Assembly: GCF_013408665.1 (NCBI RefSeq)
Contig: NZ_JACCCL010000001.1
Coordinates: 2,061,136-2,125,135, forward strand
Length of the DNA stretch: 64,000 nt
From: Sporosarcina sp. JAI121
GTDB taxonomy: Bacteria; Bacillota; Bacilli; Bacillales_A; Planococcaceae
Direction of reading: 5' to 3'
Shown: in pieces, positions 28,758-38,331 of the stretch
Numbering within the stretch: the first letter of the stretch is position 1
Layout: every line of letters begins with the position of its first letter
Translations under genes and position numbers: made by a program
The notes under the pieces: generated by a model
Seen by the model: the letters and a program-made list of their open reading frames with translations, nothing else
Told to the model about the DNA's origin: nothing
Databases searched by the model: none

Positions 28758-29753
28758 TTTCATTGAATTTCGGTCTTCCAGTCTGAATGGCAGTATAACC
28801 TGTTGCTCCTCAACTTCTTCTCCGTTCATCAATTTAGTCAACAGACGCATTGAGACTGCACCTAAATCATAAAGAGGAACGACAATCGAGGTGAGTTGAG
28901 GTCTAACTATTCTGGCTAAGATAGAGTGTTCGAAACAAATCAGTTCATAATCATCAGGGACGGACAGACCTTCATCCCGGATACCATTTAACAGACCGAC
29001 AGCCAGCGCATCAGTACCTGCAATGATCGCTGATGGTTTCCCAGGCAATTCACGGATCTGTTCCCATCCTTCATATGCTCCGTCGTAGGTATCGCCCAAT
29101 TCTACAATCAGCTGTTCATCCACCGGAATATTCGCGTCTTGAAGAGCTCTTATATATCCTGCTTTTTTACTGATTCGATTGATATCTCTAGTGAATGGAC
29201 CGGAAACAAATATAATTTTTTTATGACCGTTTGCCAGTAGCTTATTGACCGCCGTGTAAGCGGCTTCTTCATAGTCGATGTTCACTGTCGCCAACTGTTT
29301 TTCCACGTCCAGCGTTCCAGCCAACACAATCGGTACGTTTGCAGTTGACATTTCCGCACGTACCTCGTCCGAAATCGAATCACTCATGAAAATGAGCCCG
29401 TCCACCTGTTTGCCAAGATGGTCTTCGATCAATTCCACTTCCCTGTCTGTACTCTCATCCGAGTTTGAAAGGATAATATTGTATTCATACATTGTCGCTA
29501 CATCCGCTATTCCACGTGAGAGTTCGGAATAGAAGCTTTTTGAAATATCGGGTACAATGACTCCGATCGTAGTTGTTTTCTTACTGGCAAGACCCCTCGC
29601 AACAGCATTCGGCCGATAGCCGAGTCTTTCAATGACATCGAGAACTTTCTTCCTCGTTGCGGGTTTTACATTTTGATTGCCGTTAACGACTCGGGAGACT
29701 GTCGCCATTGAAACGTTTGCCTCCCTGGCTACGTCGTAAATCGTTATAGCCAT
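28755..29753 (-). CDS. ccpA: Catabolite control protein A
   Basis: A LacI-family regulator that binds cre sites with HPr-Ser46-P when glycolytic carbon is abundant. The ATG at 29753 gives 332 residues starting MAITIYDVAREANVSMATVS, the standard CcpA start. The helix-turn-helix and hinge (VARGLASKKTTTIGV) are followed by a periplasmic-binding-protein-like core. The gene lies downstream of aroA, as in Bacillus. Putative cre sites lie at acsA and upstream of the citrate transporter. Confidence 0.96.
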   Translation of the reverse strand: MAITIYDVAREANVSMATVSRVVNGNQNVKPATRKKVLDVIERLGYRPNAVARGLASKKTTTIGVIVPDISKSFYSELSRGIADVATMYEYNIILSNSDESTDREVELIEDHLGKQVDGLIFMSDSISDEVRAEMSTANVPIVLAGTLDVEKQLATVNIDYEEAAYTAVNKLLANGHKKIIFVSGPFTRDINRISKKAGYIRALQDANIPVDEQLIVELGDTYDGAYEGWEQIRELPGKPSAIIAGTDALAVGLLNGIRDEGLSVPDDYELICFEHSILARIVRPQLTSIVVPLYDLGAVSMRLLTKLMNGEEVEEQQVILPFRLEDRNSMK

Positions 29754-29792
29754 TAGCCTTTCCCCTTCCATTGATAATTCATTTTTATGTAA

Positions 29793-29825
29793 TCAAAACG
29801 CCGGAACCATTATAGGTCCGGCGTC
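29793..29825 (-). terminator. Terminator of aroA, upstream of ccpA
   Basis: Leftward, ACGCCGGA and TCCGGCGT form an eight-bp perfect stem, with a further ACC/GGT arm, and TTTTGATT after it. Confidence 0.7.
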
Positions 29826-29828
29826 TAC

Positions 29829-30914
29829 TCATGAGATCGTTGTGTGCGTGTTCATGAACTGTTGAATTGCTTCGTAGAATTCATCGAACTGTTGCAGATC
29901 CATCTGCTGAGCAGAATCGGATAAAGCTACAGCCGGATCTGGATGTACTTCAGCCATAACGCCATCCGCACCGACTGCAATTGCAGCTTTCGCTGTCGGC
30001 AGCAACAAATCTTTTCTGCCTGTTGAGTGAGTTACGTCAACGAAGACCGGCAGATGCGTTTCCTGTTTCAAAATCGGGACAGCAGAAATATCTAAAGTAT
30101 TGCGAGTTGCCCGTTCGTATGTACGGATACCGCGCTCACAAAGAATGATCTGGCTATTACCTTTTGAAATTATATATTCAGCTGCATGGATGAATTCGTC
30201 AATCGTTGCTGCAAGCCCTCGTTTCAGGAGAACCGGTTTATCAATCATACCCGCTTCTTTCAACAATTCGAAGTTTTGCATATTACGTGCACCAATTTGA
30301 ACAACATCGATATATTCAAGTGCCTCTTCGAGATGTGACGGTGTAATGATCTCCGTAACAACTGAAAGACCTGTTTCATCAGCAACACGTTTTAATATTT
30401 TAAGTCCTTCAAGGCCAAGTCCTTGGAAATCATACGGCGATGTACGGGGTTTATAAGCGCCGCCTCTAATCATCGTTAGTCCTTTAGCTTTGATGGATTT
30501 TGCAACTGCCAAAACTTGTTCATACGATTCAACCGCACAAGGACCGTAAATGAATGATGGGGATCCATCACCTATTTTATGGCCATTAATGTCAACAATC
30601 GTATCCTCCGCTTTTCGTTTACGGGATACAAGTAATGCATTGCGTTGATCATCTTCCTGAATTTCAAGGGCGGACATGAAAATGCCTTTGAATATCTGTT
30701 CGAGAACTCCGTTGGGTAACGGACCATTATTGGATTCTTTAAGGAAATTAAGCATTTCGCGTTCGCGAATAGGGTCATATCTATTGACACCTTGCTTTTC
30801 TTTTACTTTACCGATTTCTTGAACAACAGCTGTTCTTTCGTTAATCAAATCCAAAACTTTTACGTTCAGCTCATTTACACGGCCGCGTAATTCATCCAAA
30901 TCATTTTGTCTCAT
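29829..30914 (-). CDS. aroA: Bifunctional chorismate mutase / DAHP synthase
   Basis: It makes DAHP, the first intermediate of the shikimate pathway, with an N-terminal chorismate mutase-like domain that gives feedback control. The ATG at 30914, after GGAGGAG, gives 361 residues. Residues about 4-85 are the mutase helix bundle ([22 protein letters not shown]). The rest is a KDO8P-type barrel with [20 protein letters not shown] and DVTHSTG. In Bacillus this gene is called aroA (aroG elsewhere). It should not be confused with EPSP synthase. Confidence 0.95.
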   Translation of the reverse strand: MRQNDLDELRGRVNELNVKVLDLINERTAVVQEIGKVKEKQGVNRYDPIREREMLNFLKESNNGPLPNGVLEQIFKGIFMSALEIQEDDQRNALLVSRKRKAEDTIVDINGHKIGDGSPSFIYGPCAVESYEQVLAVAKSIKAKGLTMIRGGAYKPRTSPYDFQGLGLEGLKILKRVADETGLSVVTEIITPSHLEEALEYIDVVQIGARNMQNFELLKEAGMIDKPVLLKRGLAATIDEFIHAAEYIISKGNSQIILCERGIRTYERATRNTLDISAVPILKQETHLPVFVDVTHSTGRKDLLLPTAKAAIAVGADGVMAEVHPDPAVALSDSAQQMDLQQFDEFYEAIQQFMNTHTTIS

Positions 30915-30991
30915 TAGTCCATCTCCTCCCCGCACATATAATTCCCTTTCAGAAGAGAAGAATATATGTTACATTTTTTGATAATAGACCT

Positions 30992-31020
30992 AGTATAAAG
31001 AAGAATATTTGAAAAGTCAC
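30992..31020 (-). promoter_or_regulatory. Sigma-A-type promoter of aroA
   Basis: GTGACT (31020-31015), 17-base spacer, TATACT (30997-30992), about 80 bp before the start codon. Confidence 0.6.
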
Positions 31021-31076
31021 GTTATTTCTACTTATTCTTCTAAAAACTGCACATTTTGCAAATGGAAGGATGAAAA

Positions 31077-31624
31077 GTGCTAGCTACTACTTTATTTGCT
31101 CTCAATATCGGAACGCGTTCTGTTGTCAGAATCATCCTGACGGAAGAAATAGGTATTTTCAATGTTGCCGATTTAGTTCCAATAGAACATAAAGAACGTT
31201 CAATGATTGACGGACAAATACATAATATAATAAGTGTGGCTGCTGTCCGACCATCATACATACTTAATGATTGTGACGAAATTACTTTACAAATAGAATC
31301 ATCATCTACTGTGGAAGAAGGTATTTACGATATAAAAACAAGGATATTTGATACAATCTCTGCTAAATGACAAAGTTGGTACAATTCATAAACCGAGACT
31401 TGGAATCACATTGAATGGACAGTCCACAAAAAGTTTCGAGATTATAAATTCCAGTGATAGACTTAACTAAGTTTCACTGAGTGAAGAACCCATTCGATTC
31501 GCCGATATCTTAGTATGTAACGGATACTCAATCAAGTAATTATCAGTTGCTTCGTAACGCGACACCAGTTGGATGCAATGATTACATTATCAAGGGAGAT
31601 GTACTAAAAATCACTTTCACTTAA
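31077..31624 (+). pseudogene. Decayed FtsA/PilM-like ATPase gene remnant
   Basis: A GTG at 31077 with GGAAGG seven bases upstream opens 97 codons, including FALNIGTRSVVRIILTEE and HKERSMIDGQIHNI. This resembles the N-terminus of the large FtsA-like proteins of Bacillales (typically DIGTRSVVG...ML/MDGQIHDV). After the TGA at 31370, protein-like pieces appear in shifting frames: HKPRLGITLNGQSTKSFEII, EEPIRFADILVCNGYSIK, and TPVGCNDYIIKGDVLKITFT ending at TAA 31622-31624. The region is only about 550 bp, where I would expect about 2 kb. The picture is an internally deleted and frameshifted gene. The G-to-R and D-to-N changes in the ATPase motif support loss of function. Confidence 0.65.
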
Positions 31625-31662
31625 AAAAGTCCTTCTACCCGAAAACGGATAGAAGGACTTTT
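31624..31662 (-). terminator. Terminator downstream of ytxH
   Basis: AAAGTCCTTCTA pairs perfectly with TAGAAGGACTTTT around a 12-base loop. It also closes the pseudogene side. Confidence 0.8.
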
Positions 31663-31667
31663 CCATA

Positions 31668-32399
31668 TTATTTTTTTTGTTTTCCGAGCGAATCGGACAC
31701 ATAATTCTGGTTTGTTATTTTGTCTTTGCCAAAGTTTTCGCTGTTATCGTATTTCTCGTTTTTATTTCCAGCTACAGCCTTTTCAGCGGTTTCTACTTTT
31801 CCTGAAACTGCTTTTTGGATTGCCTCAGCAGTGGCTGTCATTTTTTCATCCCCTGCTTCATAAACATCTTCAACTTTTGATTTAGCTACATCGATAAAAT
31901 CAATTGCTTCTTCCCCTTCGGAAGAGGTAGTTCCATCATCCATCGGCACGGACGTTTTCGATGTCATCGATTTAACTTTATCAACCAGTTGTCCGGATTG
32001 CTCTTGGATAGACTTGGACAATACGCCGGTCTTTTCTTTGGCGGCTGAAGACAACTCTGTCGCTTTGCCTTTCGCAACAGAACTGATTTCTATACTTTTA
32101 TCCTTCAGTTGAGATGCTTGTGATGTAAAGTCTCCACGCATTTCACTTCCCGATTTCGGTGCCAGGAAAAGTGCCGCAGCCGCTCCGATAACTCCTCCTA
32201 CAAGTGCACCTGCTAAAAAGCTGCCGGCTCCTGAACTTTCGTTTTCGTCGTAGAAAGAATCCGTATAAGTTTTATTATAATTTGCAGGAACGTAAGATGG
32301 TTGGCCGTATGAGTTTTCAAACTCATCATTTCTAGAATAGTATTCATGGTTATACTTCGGGTCATTGTAATTAGGCTTCACATTTCGGTCTTCATTCAT
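31668..32399 (-). CDS. ytxH: YtxH domain protein (general stress-type)
   Basis: A 243-residue protein with a hydrophilic N-terminus, a glycine/alanine-rich membrane segment (SFLAGALVGGVIGAAAALFLAP, about residues 58-80) and the PKSGSEMR that marks the YtxH family. A long helical, charged, Lys/Ser-rich tail follows, with repeats like SKVEDVYEAG. This is about twice the length of B. subtilis YtxH because of that tail. It lies 48 bp after ytxG and is probably cotranscribed. The biochemical role is unknown; in B. subtilis the ytxGHJ operon is sigma-B dependent. Confidence 0.85.
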   Translation of the reverse strand: MNEDRNVKPNYNDPKYNHEYYSRNDEFENSYGQPSYVPANYNKTYTDSFYDENESSGAGSFLAGALVGGVIGAAAALFLAPKSGSEMRGDFTSQASQLKDKSIEISSVAKGKATELSSAAKEKTGVLSKSIQEQSGQLVDKVKSMTSKTSVPMDDGTTSSEGEEAIDFIDVAKSKVEDVYEAGDEKMTATAEAIQKAVSGKVETAEKAVAGNKNEKYDNSENFGKDKITNQNYVSDSLGKQKK

Positions 32400-32447
32400 A
32401 ACTGATTCCTCCTATTTTATAAAACTAAATCTTATTTTCGAACATCC

Positions 32448-32933
32448 TTACAGATGCTGATTCGGACTAGGCAGTCTTTTTTGTCCGGGAACCGGTTTAT
32501 AAGCCGTCCAGCCCGTACTATCTGTCCTTCGTTCTTTTAGTTTGTCCATGATTCCTATTACGACATTGCTCCACTGGACAATCTGTACAATCTTCTCGCT
32601 GTTCCGTTCCGCTTCAGTAGCAATGTTATCAGAAACCCTCCGGACGGATGAGTTAAGGCCTGTTACAGAATCCCCGACTCCCTTCACAGCATCAACGACT
32701 GTGTTCAATTTCTCTGCTTTCTGCTGGATGTCATCTGCAAGATTGTTTGTTTTATGAAGTAGTTCAGTCGTTTCCGTCGTCACTCCTTCCAGCTGCTTCG
32801 TTAGCCCTTCCATCGTTTCTGAAACCCCCTGCATCGTGTTCTTCAACGCGAACAGAGTCTTCGCTAAGCTGACGCATAAAATCAGAAAGGCGATTGCAGC
32901 GACAATTGCCGCTATGTACAGTAGATTCTCCAT
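32448..32933 (-). CDS. ytxG: DUF948 membrane protein, YtxG-like
   Basis: A 161-residue protein with an N-terminal membrane helix (about residues 4-28). A coiled-coil DUF948 region follows (TMQGVSETMEGLTKQLEGV...LADDIQQKAEKLNTVVDAV). The C-terminus is short and basic. AAGGAGG precedes the ATG. It is the first gene of a two-gene unit with ytxH; B. subtilis has a third gene, ytxJ, which is not found here. The function is not known beyond stress association. Confidence 0.87.
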   Translation of the reverse strand: MENLLYIAAIVAAIAFLILCVSLAKTLFALKNTMQGVSETMEGLTKQLEGVTTETTELLHKTNNLADDIQQKAEKLNTVVDAVKGVGDSVTGLNSSVRRVSDNIATEAERNSEKIVQIVQWSNVVIGIMDKLKERRTDSTGWTAYKPVPGQKRLPSPNQHL

Positions 32934-32968
32934 GGCACAGCCTCCTTCAAATACTCATATAACATTGT

Positions 32969-32994
32969 CTTCCCTCTTCAAGGGCAAAATAAAC
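32969..32994 (-). promoter_or_regulatory. Putative sigma-B promoter of ytxG-ytxH
   Basis: On the minus strand GTTTAT (32994-32989), 14-base spacer, GGGAAG (32974-32969) resemble the sigma-B pattern GTTTAA...GGGWAW, with one difference in each box. Confidence 0.5.
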
Positions 32995-33090
32995 GTTCTG
33001 CCTCTTCAATAATCTTCGACAAAAATCTTCATGTTCCTGCACAAAACTAAAAATCATTTCATCGTTAACGGAATCTTTTTTGTATTGATT

Positions 33091-33128
33091 AAAAAAAAAC
33101 AGCAAAATCCCGAAGGATTAAGCTGTTT
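33091..33128 (-). terminator. Terminator of murC, overlapping its stop codon
   Basis: Leftward, AAACAGC-TTAATCC, a TTCG tetraloop, GGATT and GCTGTTT form a long stem followed by nine T. The murC stop (33120-33118) is inside the stem. Confidence 0.85.
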
Positions 33129-34431
33129 CTCTTTTTTCAAGACGGGATTTGAACTCATTCATATACTTTTGAACATCGCCGGCACCCATGAATAGGTAAA
33201 CTGCATTACCGTGTTCTTCAAGAGCCTTCATATCATCGAGTTCCAGGTGTTTGGCACCCGGAATTTTATCGATTAAATCACTAATGGTTAAGTTTCCGGC
33301 TTTTTCACGCGCCGAGCCGAAAATATCGCATAAGTAAATATGATTAGCAGATGCAAGACTTTCTGCAAATTCTTTCAAAAGCGCCGCGGTTCTCGTAAAT
33401 GTATGTGGTTGGAATACCGCAACAATTTCGCGGTCTGGGTATTTTTGTTTAGCTGTTTGTAAAGTCGCTTGAATTTCAGTAGGATGATGGGCATAGTCGT
33501 CAACAATAATCCGATCATTTTTTTCGGTTACCGTGAAACGCCTTTTCACACCATGGAAAGTGGTCAGCCTATCTTGGATGACCGACGCTTTTACCCCCTC
33601 ATAATGACAGAGTGCAATAACACCAAGTGAATTCAAGATTGCGTGATCTCCAGCCAACGGTATCGTGAATGTGTGATAGAATTCGTTGCGCACGAAAACA
33701 TCGAACGTCGACCCTTCTACCGTCTTCGAAATATTTTTCGCGGCGAAATCATTCGAATCATCGAAACCGTAATAGACGACGGGTACGTTTGCTTGGATCT
33801 TTTGTAAGTGCTTATCATCACCGCAAGCAATCAGCCCTTTTTTCACCCGAAGAGCCATTTCTCCAAATGCATCCATTACATCCGCTAAATCCTTAAAGTA
33901 GTCGGGATGATCAAAATCTATATTCGTCATGATGGCATAATCGGGTTCATACGCTAGGAAATGGCGTTTATATTCGCAAGCTTCGAAAACGAAATACTCG
34001 CTATCCTCAGGGCCGCTGCCAGTACCATCCCCTATTAAGTAGGAAGTCGGCGAATGGCCGGATAATACATGCGCGAGCAAGCCTGTAGTAGACGTTTTAC
34101 CATGTGAACCCGTCACGGCAACCGAAACGAATTGCTCCATATACTTTCCTAAGAAGTCATGGTAGCGGATAACTTCAAGTCCAAGCTCTTTTGCTCTTAC
34201 AAGCTCCGGATGACTATCGGGAAATGCATTCCCAGCAATGATAGTCATACCCGGTTTAATATTATTTTCGTCAAATAGTAATATAGGTATTTTTCTATCG
34301 TGAAGCGGATCTTCTGTAAAGAACCATTTCTCCACATCTGAACCTTGTACTTCATTGACAGAATCATGAAGAATTTGGGCGAGGGAACTCATTCCAGCTC
34401 CCTTAATGCCGGTAAAATGGAACAACGTCAT
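33118..34431 (-). CDS. murC: UDP-N-acetylmuramate--L-alanine ligase
   Basis: MurC adds the first amino acid, L-Ala, to UDP-MurNAc in peptidoglycan synthesis. The start 34431, after GGGAGG, gives 437 residues starting [19 protein letters not shown]. The ATP loop [14 protein letters not shown] (about residues 108-121), the central [11 protein letters not shown] with its catalytic Glu, and the C-terminal [10 protein letters not shown] are intact. It follows sftA and ends in a terminator. Confidence 0.97.
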   Translation of the reverse strand: MTLFHFTGIKGAGMSSLAQILHDSVNEVQGSDVEKWFFTEDPLHDRKIPILLFDENNIKPGMTIIAGNAFPDSHPELVRAKELGLEVIRYHDFLGKYMEQFVSVAVTGSHGKTSTTGLLAHVLSGHSPTSYLIGDGTGSGPEDSEYFVFEACEYKRHFLAYEPDYAIMTNIDFDHPDYFKDLADVMDAFGEMALRVKKGLIACGDDKHLQKIQANVPVVYYGFDDSNDFAAKNISKTVEGSTFDVFVRNEFYHTFTIPLAGDHAILNSLGVIALCHYEGVKASVIQDRLTTFHGVKRRFTVTEKNDRIIVDDYAHHPTEIQATLQTAKQKYPDREIVAVFQPHTFTRTAALLKEFAESLASANHIYLCDIFGSAREKAGNLTISDLIDKIPGAKHLELDDMKALEEHGNAVYLFMGAGDVQKYMNEFKSRLEKRETA

Positions 34432-34481
34432 ATTGAAACCTCCCGGGAGCATTTCTGCTCCCCTTAATTAAATCGATATAT

Positions 34482-34571
34482 AGGTTGAAATAAAGAATTC
34501 CGTTGAACCGCTACGGCGCTAGGCCGGTAGCTTCGCTCAGTTTATACACAGGATTCAATATTTCAACTTAG
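34482..34571. repeat. Short element with terminal inverted repeats, copy 1
   Basis: About 90 bp in the sftA-murC gap. The left end GGTTGAAATAAAGAATTCC and the right end GGATTCAATATTTCAACTTA are inverted copies of each other. The centre is GC-rich (CTACGGCGCTAGGCCGGTAG). The right part (CGCTCAGTTTATACACA then GGATTCA) closely resembles 42266-42301. Confidence 0.45.
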
Positions 34572-34649
34572 TTATTTTCCTTATTTCCTCTTATGCTTAC
34601 TGATCAATGATTAAGTATGTTGATCGGCTGCTATATTTCAAGTAGCTTC

Positions 34650-37613
34650 CTATTCCAAACGGTCCGCTAGCCGATCAAGATCGCTTTCCGTCAAATAGAC
34701 ATCGCGTGCTTTACTTCCGCGAGGACCTGAGATAAAACCGTTTTTTTCCATCCTGTCAATCAGTTTGGCTGCCCGGTTATATCCAATACTGAAATTACGT
34801 TGCAATAATGATGTAGATGCACTGCCTGTTTCATGGATGAAGAGACAAGCCTCTTCGAACAGTGAATCTGCACCTTCTTCCTCAATGCTACTTGCCAAAA
34901 GGTCATCCTGGCCAAATAAGTACTCAGGTGACGCCTCGTTTTGTACGTGTTCTATTATACGTTCTATTTCCTCATCCGTGACAAATGTCCCCTGTAAGCG
35001 CGCATTCGAAGATTGTCCATTGCCGATATAAAGCATATCGCCTTTCCCAAGCAACCTTTCAGCTCCTGGTGAATCAATGATTGTTCTGGAATCAATTTGG
35101 GATGAAACTGAAAACGCGATTCGTGTGGGGATATTCGCTTTAATCGTACCCGTAATGACATCGACAGAAGGACGCTGTGTTGCGATTATCAAATGGATTC
35201 CGCAAGCCCGTGCCTTCTGTGCGATTCTGCTGATCGACACTTCCACATCTGCCGGCGCCATCATCATCAAATCGGCCAATTCATCAATCACGATCAAAAG
35301 ATAGGGCATTTTCATAGAGAAGCGGCGACTTTCAACAGCCGCTTTATTATACCGTTCTATATCCCTTACGCCTGCATGAGCAAGCAGCTCATAGCGCCGT
35401 TCCATTTCAGCCACCGCCCATTTCAGAGCGGCAGTTGCCGCTTTGACATCTGTTATCACCGGGCTGATCAGATGCGGAATCCCGTTAAATGGTGCAAGCT
35501 CCACCATTTTAGGATCAATCAGCATCATTTTCAAGTCGGTCGGAGATGCCTTGTAGAGCAAGCTGACCAAAATCGAATTTATGCAGACGGATTTACCCGA
35601 ACCTGTAGCCCCTGCAATCATACCATGCGGCATTTTTCGTAAATCCAAGGTCACTGGTTTTCCTGTCAGACTGAGGCCCAGGACAGCCTCCAAAGGTGAT
35701 GTGGAGGCTTTGAACTGCTCAGTCGCAATCACTTCGGATATCCGAACAGCTCGCGTTTTCCGATTCGGGATTTCAATTCCGATAGAACTTCTTCCCGGGA
35801 TTGGCGCCTCGATCCGAATGTCTTTTGCCGCCAAGGCAAGTTTTAAGTCATCCGTTAAATTCCGTACCTTGCTCACCTTTGTACCGACCCCGACCGTCAG
35901 TTCAAATCGTGTGACTGTCGGACCTTGAACCGCCTCGATGACGGTCGCCTTGACCGCAAAGTGCGACAACGCTTCTTCAAGTTTGTCCGATTGCGACTCC
36001 AGCCAATCTGTATCCTCGATCTGCGATTCCGGCGGTATTAGATAGTCAAGCGACGGAAATGCATAATACATTTCCTCTTCTAGGGTTTCTTCAACTGCTG
36101 CTATTTTGTTTTCTGAACTATTTTGCTGAAAATTATCCATCTGTACTGGCTCAGCGGTTTTCAATGTTCTATTTCCAATTGCCAATTGAGGTATTGAAGA
36201 TTTGTCAAATTTCATTTTTTCTTTATCGGACTTCAACATCAATACATTGAATGGCACAATTCGCTCCGATTTTTTTTGCGGAACCTGCTTCACCGCTGTC
36301 TCGCCGGTATCGGAATAAGTCATCGTTCCCAGTTCAGTAAACTCTTTTTCAGTATGTTCCTCAACGTCTGATATGATTCCCGGGAAGCGGTTTTCCGCCT
36401 CTACTACTTCCATTTCGGATAATTCATCCCTGGAATGGATTTCAACTTCAGGCGTCGATTCTTTTAAACACACTTCTTCGGTATAAACATCGGCATCAGG
36501 AGCTGCTTCCCGAATTCCTGTCTCCGCTTCCGATTCCAGTTCAGGAACTTTCCCGGCATGAACATTTACTTCAAGTGCTGTTTCTCGAATTTCAATCTCC
36601 GCCGCCGCTTCCATTATAGGAACTTCCTCGACATGAACATTTACTTCAGGCGCTGTTTCTCGAATTTCAACCTCCGCTGCCGATTCCAGTTCAGGAACTT
36701 CCTCGGCATGAACATTTACTTCAGGCGCTGTTTCTCGAATTTCAACCTCCGCTGCCGATTCCAGTTCAGGAACTTTTTCGGCATGAACATTAACTTCAGG
36801 CGCTGTTTCTCGAATTTCAACTTCCGCTGCCGATTCCAGTTCAGGAACTTCCTCGGCATGAGCATTAACTTCAGGCGCTGTTTTCCGAATTTCAATATCC
36901 TCTGTCGATTCCAGTTCAGGAACTTCTATTTCGGCATGATTAGCAAGTTCGGGAATTACTTCTCTGTCAGTATCCTTGACGAATGTCAATGTCGACGGTT
37001 GAACAATTGTCGATCTTTCGACTTTATGAAGAAGATCATCTCTCTGTTTCAACGATTGCAGCTTTGCTCCTATTGCGTCACTCGTTCCCGTCGTACCCCT
37101 CTTTGTGGTATAGCCATAAATAGGCGAAGGTACTGCGGTCGGTGTGAATGGTTTGCTCGAACGCTTTTGGACTGTCTTATCGGGTTTAGGTGGAATTTCT
37201 TCCTGCTGATTTTTTTTTACCGGGGAGAAGGAACTTTTTTTGTCCTTTGTCGCCGTCCCATACTTCAATGGGGTTTCTGCCCTATAGACATTAACCGGTC
37301 TTGTGTCACTCGGCCATTTATCGTTTTCATAAAGCGGTCTCGTTTCATAATGTTCTTCCTCGTCCTCAACACGCACAGAGGGCTTCGAAAAATCACGTTC
37401 TTTCGTCGGTTCATCATCCCAACCGTATATTTCCGCATCCGAGATAATCGGAAAACGGAAAGATGCACTATTCTTTCTGTCCGGTTTAGTTAATGGCACA
37501 TCAATTTCAATTACAATATCAGTTTCGTTTTCAGGGTTTTCATACTTCACATATTCTTGGTCTTCATCATCCGGTCCAAATAACCGATTAGTAATCTTTT
37601 TTAACCAACTCAA
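34650..37613 (-). CDS. sftA: DNA translocase SftA (soluble FtsK/SpoIIIE family)
   Basis: SftA clears chromosome DNA from the closing septum. No membrane segment is present, which separates it from SpoIIIE. The C-terminal ~480 residues hold the FtsK motor: GATGSGKSVCINSILV (Walker A), IDPKMVELAPFNGIPHL, LLIVIDELADLMM (Walker B). The winged-helix gamma domain is SLLQRNFSIGYNRAAKLIDR. The N-terminal part is a long acidic linker with seven 25-residue repeats. The start is uncertain: TTG 37613 gives a product starting (M)SWLKKITN; ATG 37631 and GTG 37640 are alternatives. All have weak ribosome binding sites. Confidence 0.93.
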   Translation of the reverse strand: MSWLKKITNRLFGPDDEDQEYVKYENPENETDIVIEIDVPLTKPDRKNSASFRFPIISDAEIYGWDDEPTKERDFSKPSVRVEDEEEHYETRPLYENDKWPSDTRPVNVYRAETPLKYGTATKDKKSSFSPVKKNQQEEIPPKPDKTVQKRSSKPFTPTAVPSPIYGYTTKRGTTGTSDAIGAKLQSLKQRDDLLHKVERSTIVQPSTLTFVKDTDREVIPELANHAEIEVPELESTEDIEIRKTAPEVNAHAEEVPELESAAEVEIRETAPEVNVHAEKVPELESAAEVEIRETAPEVNVHAEEVPELESAAEVEIRETAPEVNVHVEEVPIMEAAAEIEIRETALEVNVHAGKVPELESEAETGIREAAPDADVYTEEVCLKESTPEVEIHSRDELSEMEVVEAENRFPGIISDVEEHTEKEFTELGTMTYSDTGETAVKQVPQKKSERIVPFNVLMLKSDKEKMKFDKSSIPQLAIGNRTLKTAEPVQMDNFQQNSSENKIAAVEETLEEEMYYAFPSLDYLIPPESQIEDTDWLESQSDKLEEALSHFAVKATVIEAVQGPTVTRFELTVGVGTKVSKVRNLTDDLKLALAAKDIRIEAPIPGRSSIGIEIPNRKTRAVRISEVIATEQFKASTSPLEAVLGLSLTGKPVTLDLRKMPHGMIAGATGSGKSVCINSILVSLLYKASPTDLKMMLIDPKMVELAPFNGIPHLISPVITDVKAATAALKWAVAEMERRYELLAHAGVRDIERYNKAAVESRRFSMKMPYLLIVIDELADLMMMAPADVEVSISRIAQKARACGIHLIIATQRPSVDVITGTIKANIPTRIAFSVSSQIDSRTIIDSPGAERLLGKGDMLYIGNGQSSNARLQGTFVTDEEIERIIEHVQNEASPEYLFGQDDLLASSIEEEGADSLFEEACLFIHETGSASTSLLQRNFSIGYNRAAKLIDRMEKNGFISGPRGSKARDVYLTESDLDRLADRLE
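36430..36945. repeat. 75-bp tandem repeat inside sftA (seven 25-residue units)
   Basis: The linker repeats a unit of the form (E/K)VPELESAAEVEIRE followed by TAPEVNVHAE. The first five units are well conserved at the DNA level in 75-bp steps, and the last two are diverged. The repeat also creates a long unbroken antisense frame on the plus strand, which is not a gene. Confidence 0.9.
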
Positions 37614-37689
37614 GACTATCACTCTTTTCATGTCAATCACTCTATTTTAACAGTACAGACATGACTAAATCAAATCAATATATGAAATA

Positions 37690-37722
37690 AGAAAAACGTA
37701 CCATAGCGGTACGCTTTTTACT
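37690..37722 (-). terminator. Terminator downstream of ytpR
   Basis: Leftward, AAAAAGCGTACC pairs with GGTACGTTTTT around a five-base loop. Confidence 0.82.
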
Positions 37723-37725
37723 CTC

Positions 37726-38331
37726 CTACTTATTGAATGTTTCACCAGCAACAGCGCTATTGTCCAATACTAATATCCCTTTTTCCTCAGGAGCATCTGC
37801 CAAACCAAGTTCTTTGGCCGAACAGATCATCCCGGCTGAAGGGACACCGCGCAATTCTGCATCGCGTATTACCATTCCCGATGGCATAACGGCTCCCACT
37901 TTTGCGACAACAATCTTTTGCCCTGCATCCACATTTGGTGCACCGCAGACAATTTGAACCGTTTCACTGCCGACATCAACCGTACATACACTTAATTTAT
38001 CTGCATTCGGATGTTTTTCTTTATTCAAAACATGTCCTACGACAAATTTCGGTGTGAGGTCAACATCGAGTTTAGTTTCAACTTTATTCTTATGAAGCGC
38101 TTGTTGTAGCCGGTCAACCAACTTTTCTGTCAACTCGACTTCCCCATTTGCATCGATTTCCATATAAGTGGATGCATTGGATAGATTGAATGCGGTTAAC
38201 TCATTTGTAGCCTCGTCGAAAATCAATGTAACATCCTCTAGCGATTTCGTTGTTACAGTTACTGAACGGGTATGGGTAAGCTGCACAAGCAGCACATCTC
38301 CGACGCCATTCAAATTATAGAATACATTCAT
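37726..38331 (-). CDS. ytpR: YtpR family tRNA-binding protein
   Basis: A 201-residue protein with a DUF4479-type N-terminal half and a C-terminal tRNA-binding OB-fold domain (about residues 92-198, [21 protein letters not shown]...[14 protein letters not shown]). It resembles the extra domain at the front of bacterial phenylalanyl-tRNA synthetase beta chains, but here it is a free-standing protein. Its RNA target is not known. It overlaps ytpQ by ATGA and ends in a terminator, so it is the last gene of a small operon. Confidence 0.9.
   Translation of the reverse strand: MNVFYNLNGVGDVLLVQLTHTRSVTVTTKSLEDVTLIFDEATNELTAFNLSNASTYMEIDANGEVELTEKLVDRLQQALHKNKVETKLDVDLTPKFVVGHVLNKEKHPNADKLSVCTVDVGSETVQIVCGAPNVDAGQKIVVAKVGAVMPSGMVIRDAELRGVPSAGMICSAKELGLADAPEEKGILVLDNSAVAGETFNK

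Noticed and set aside
36558-37493. A 311-codon open frame on the plus strand opposite sftA, rich in Arg, Phe and Cys
   Set aside because: It is the antisense of the sftA repeat and linker; the periodic DNA keeps the frame open. It has no ribosome binding site and an implausible composition.
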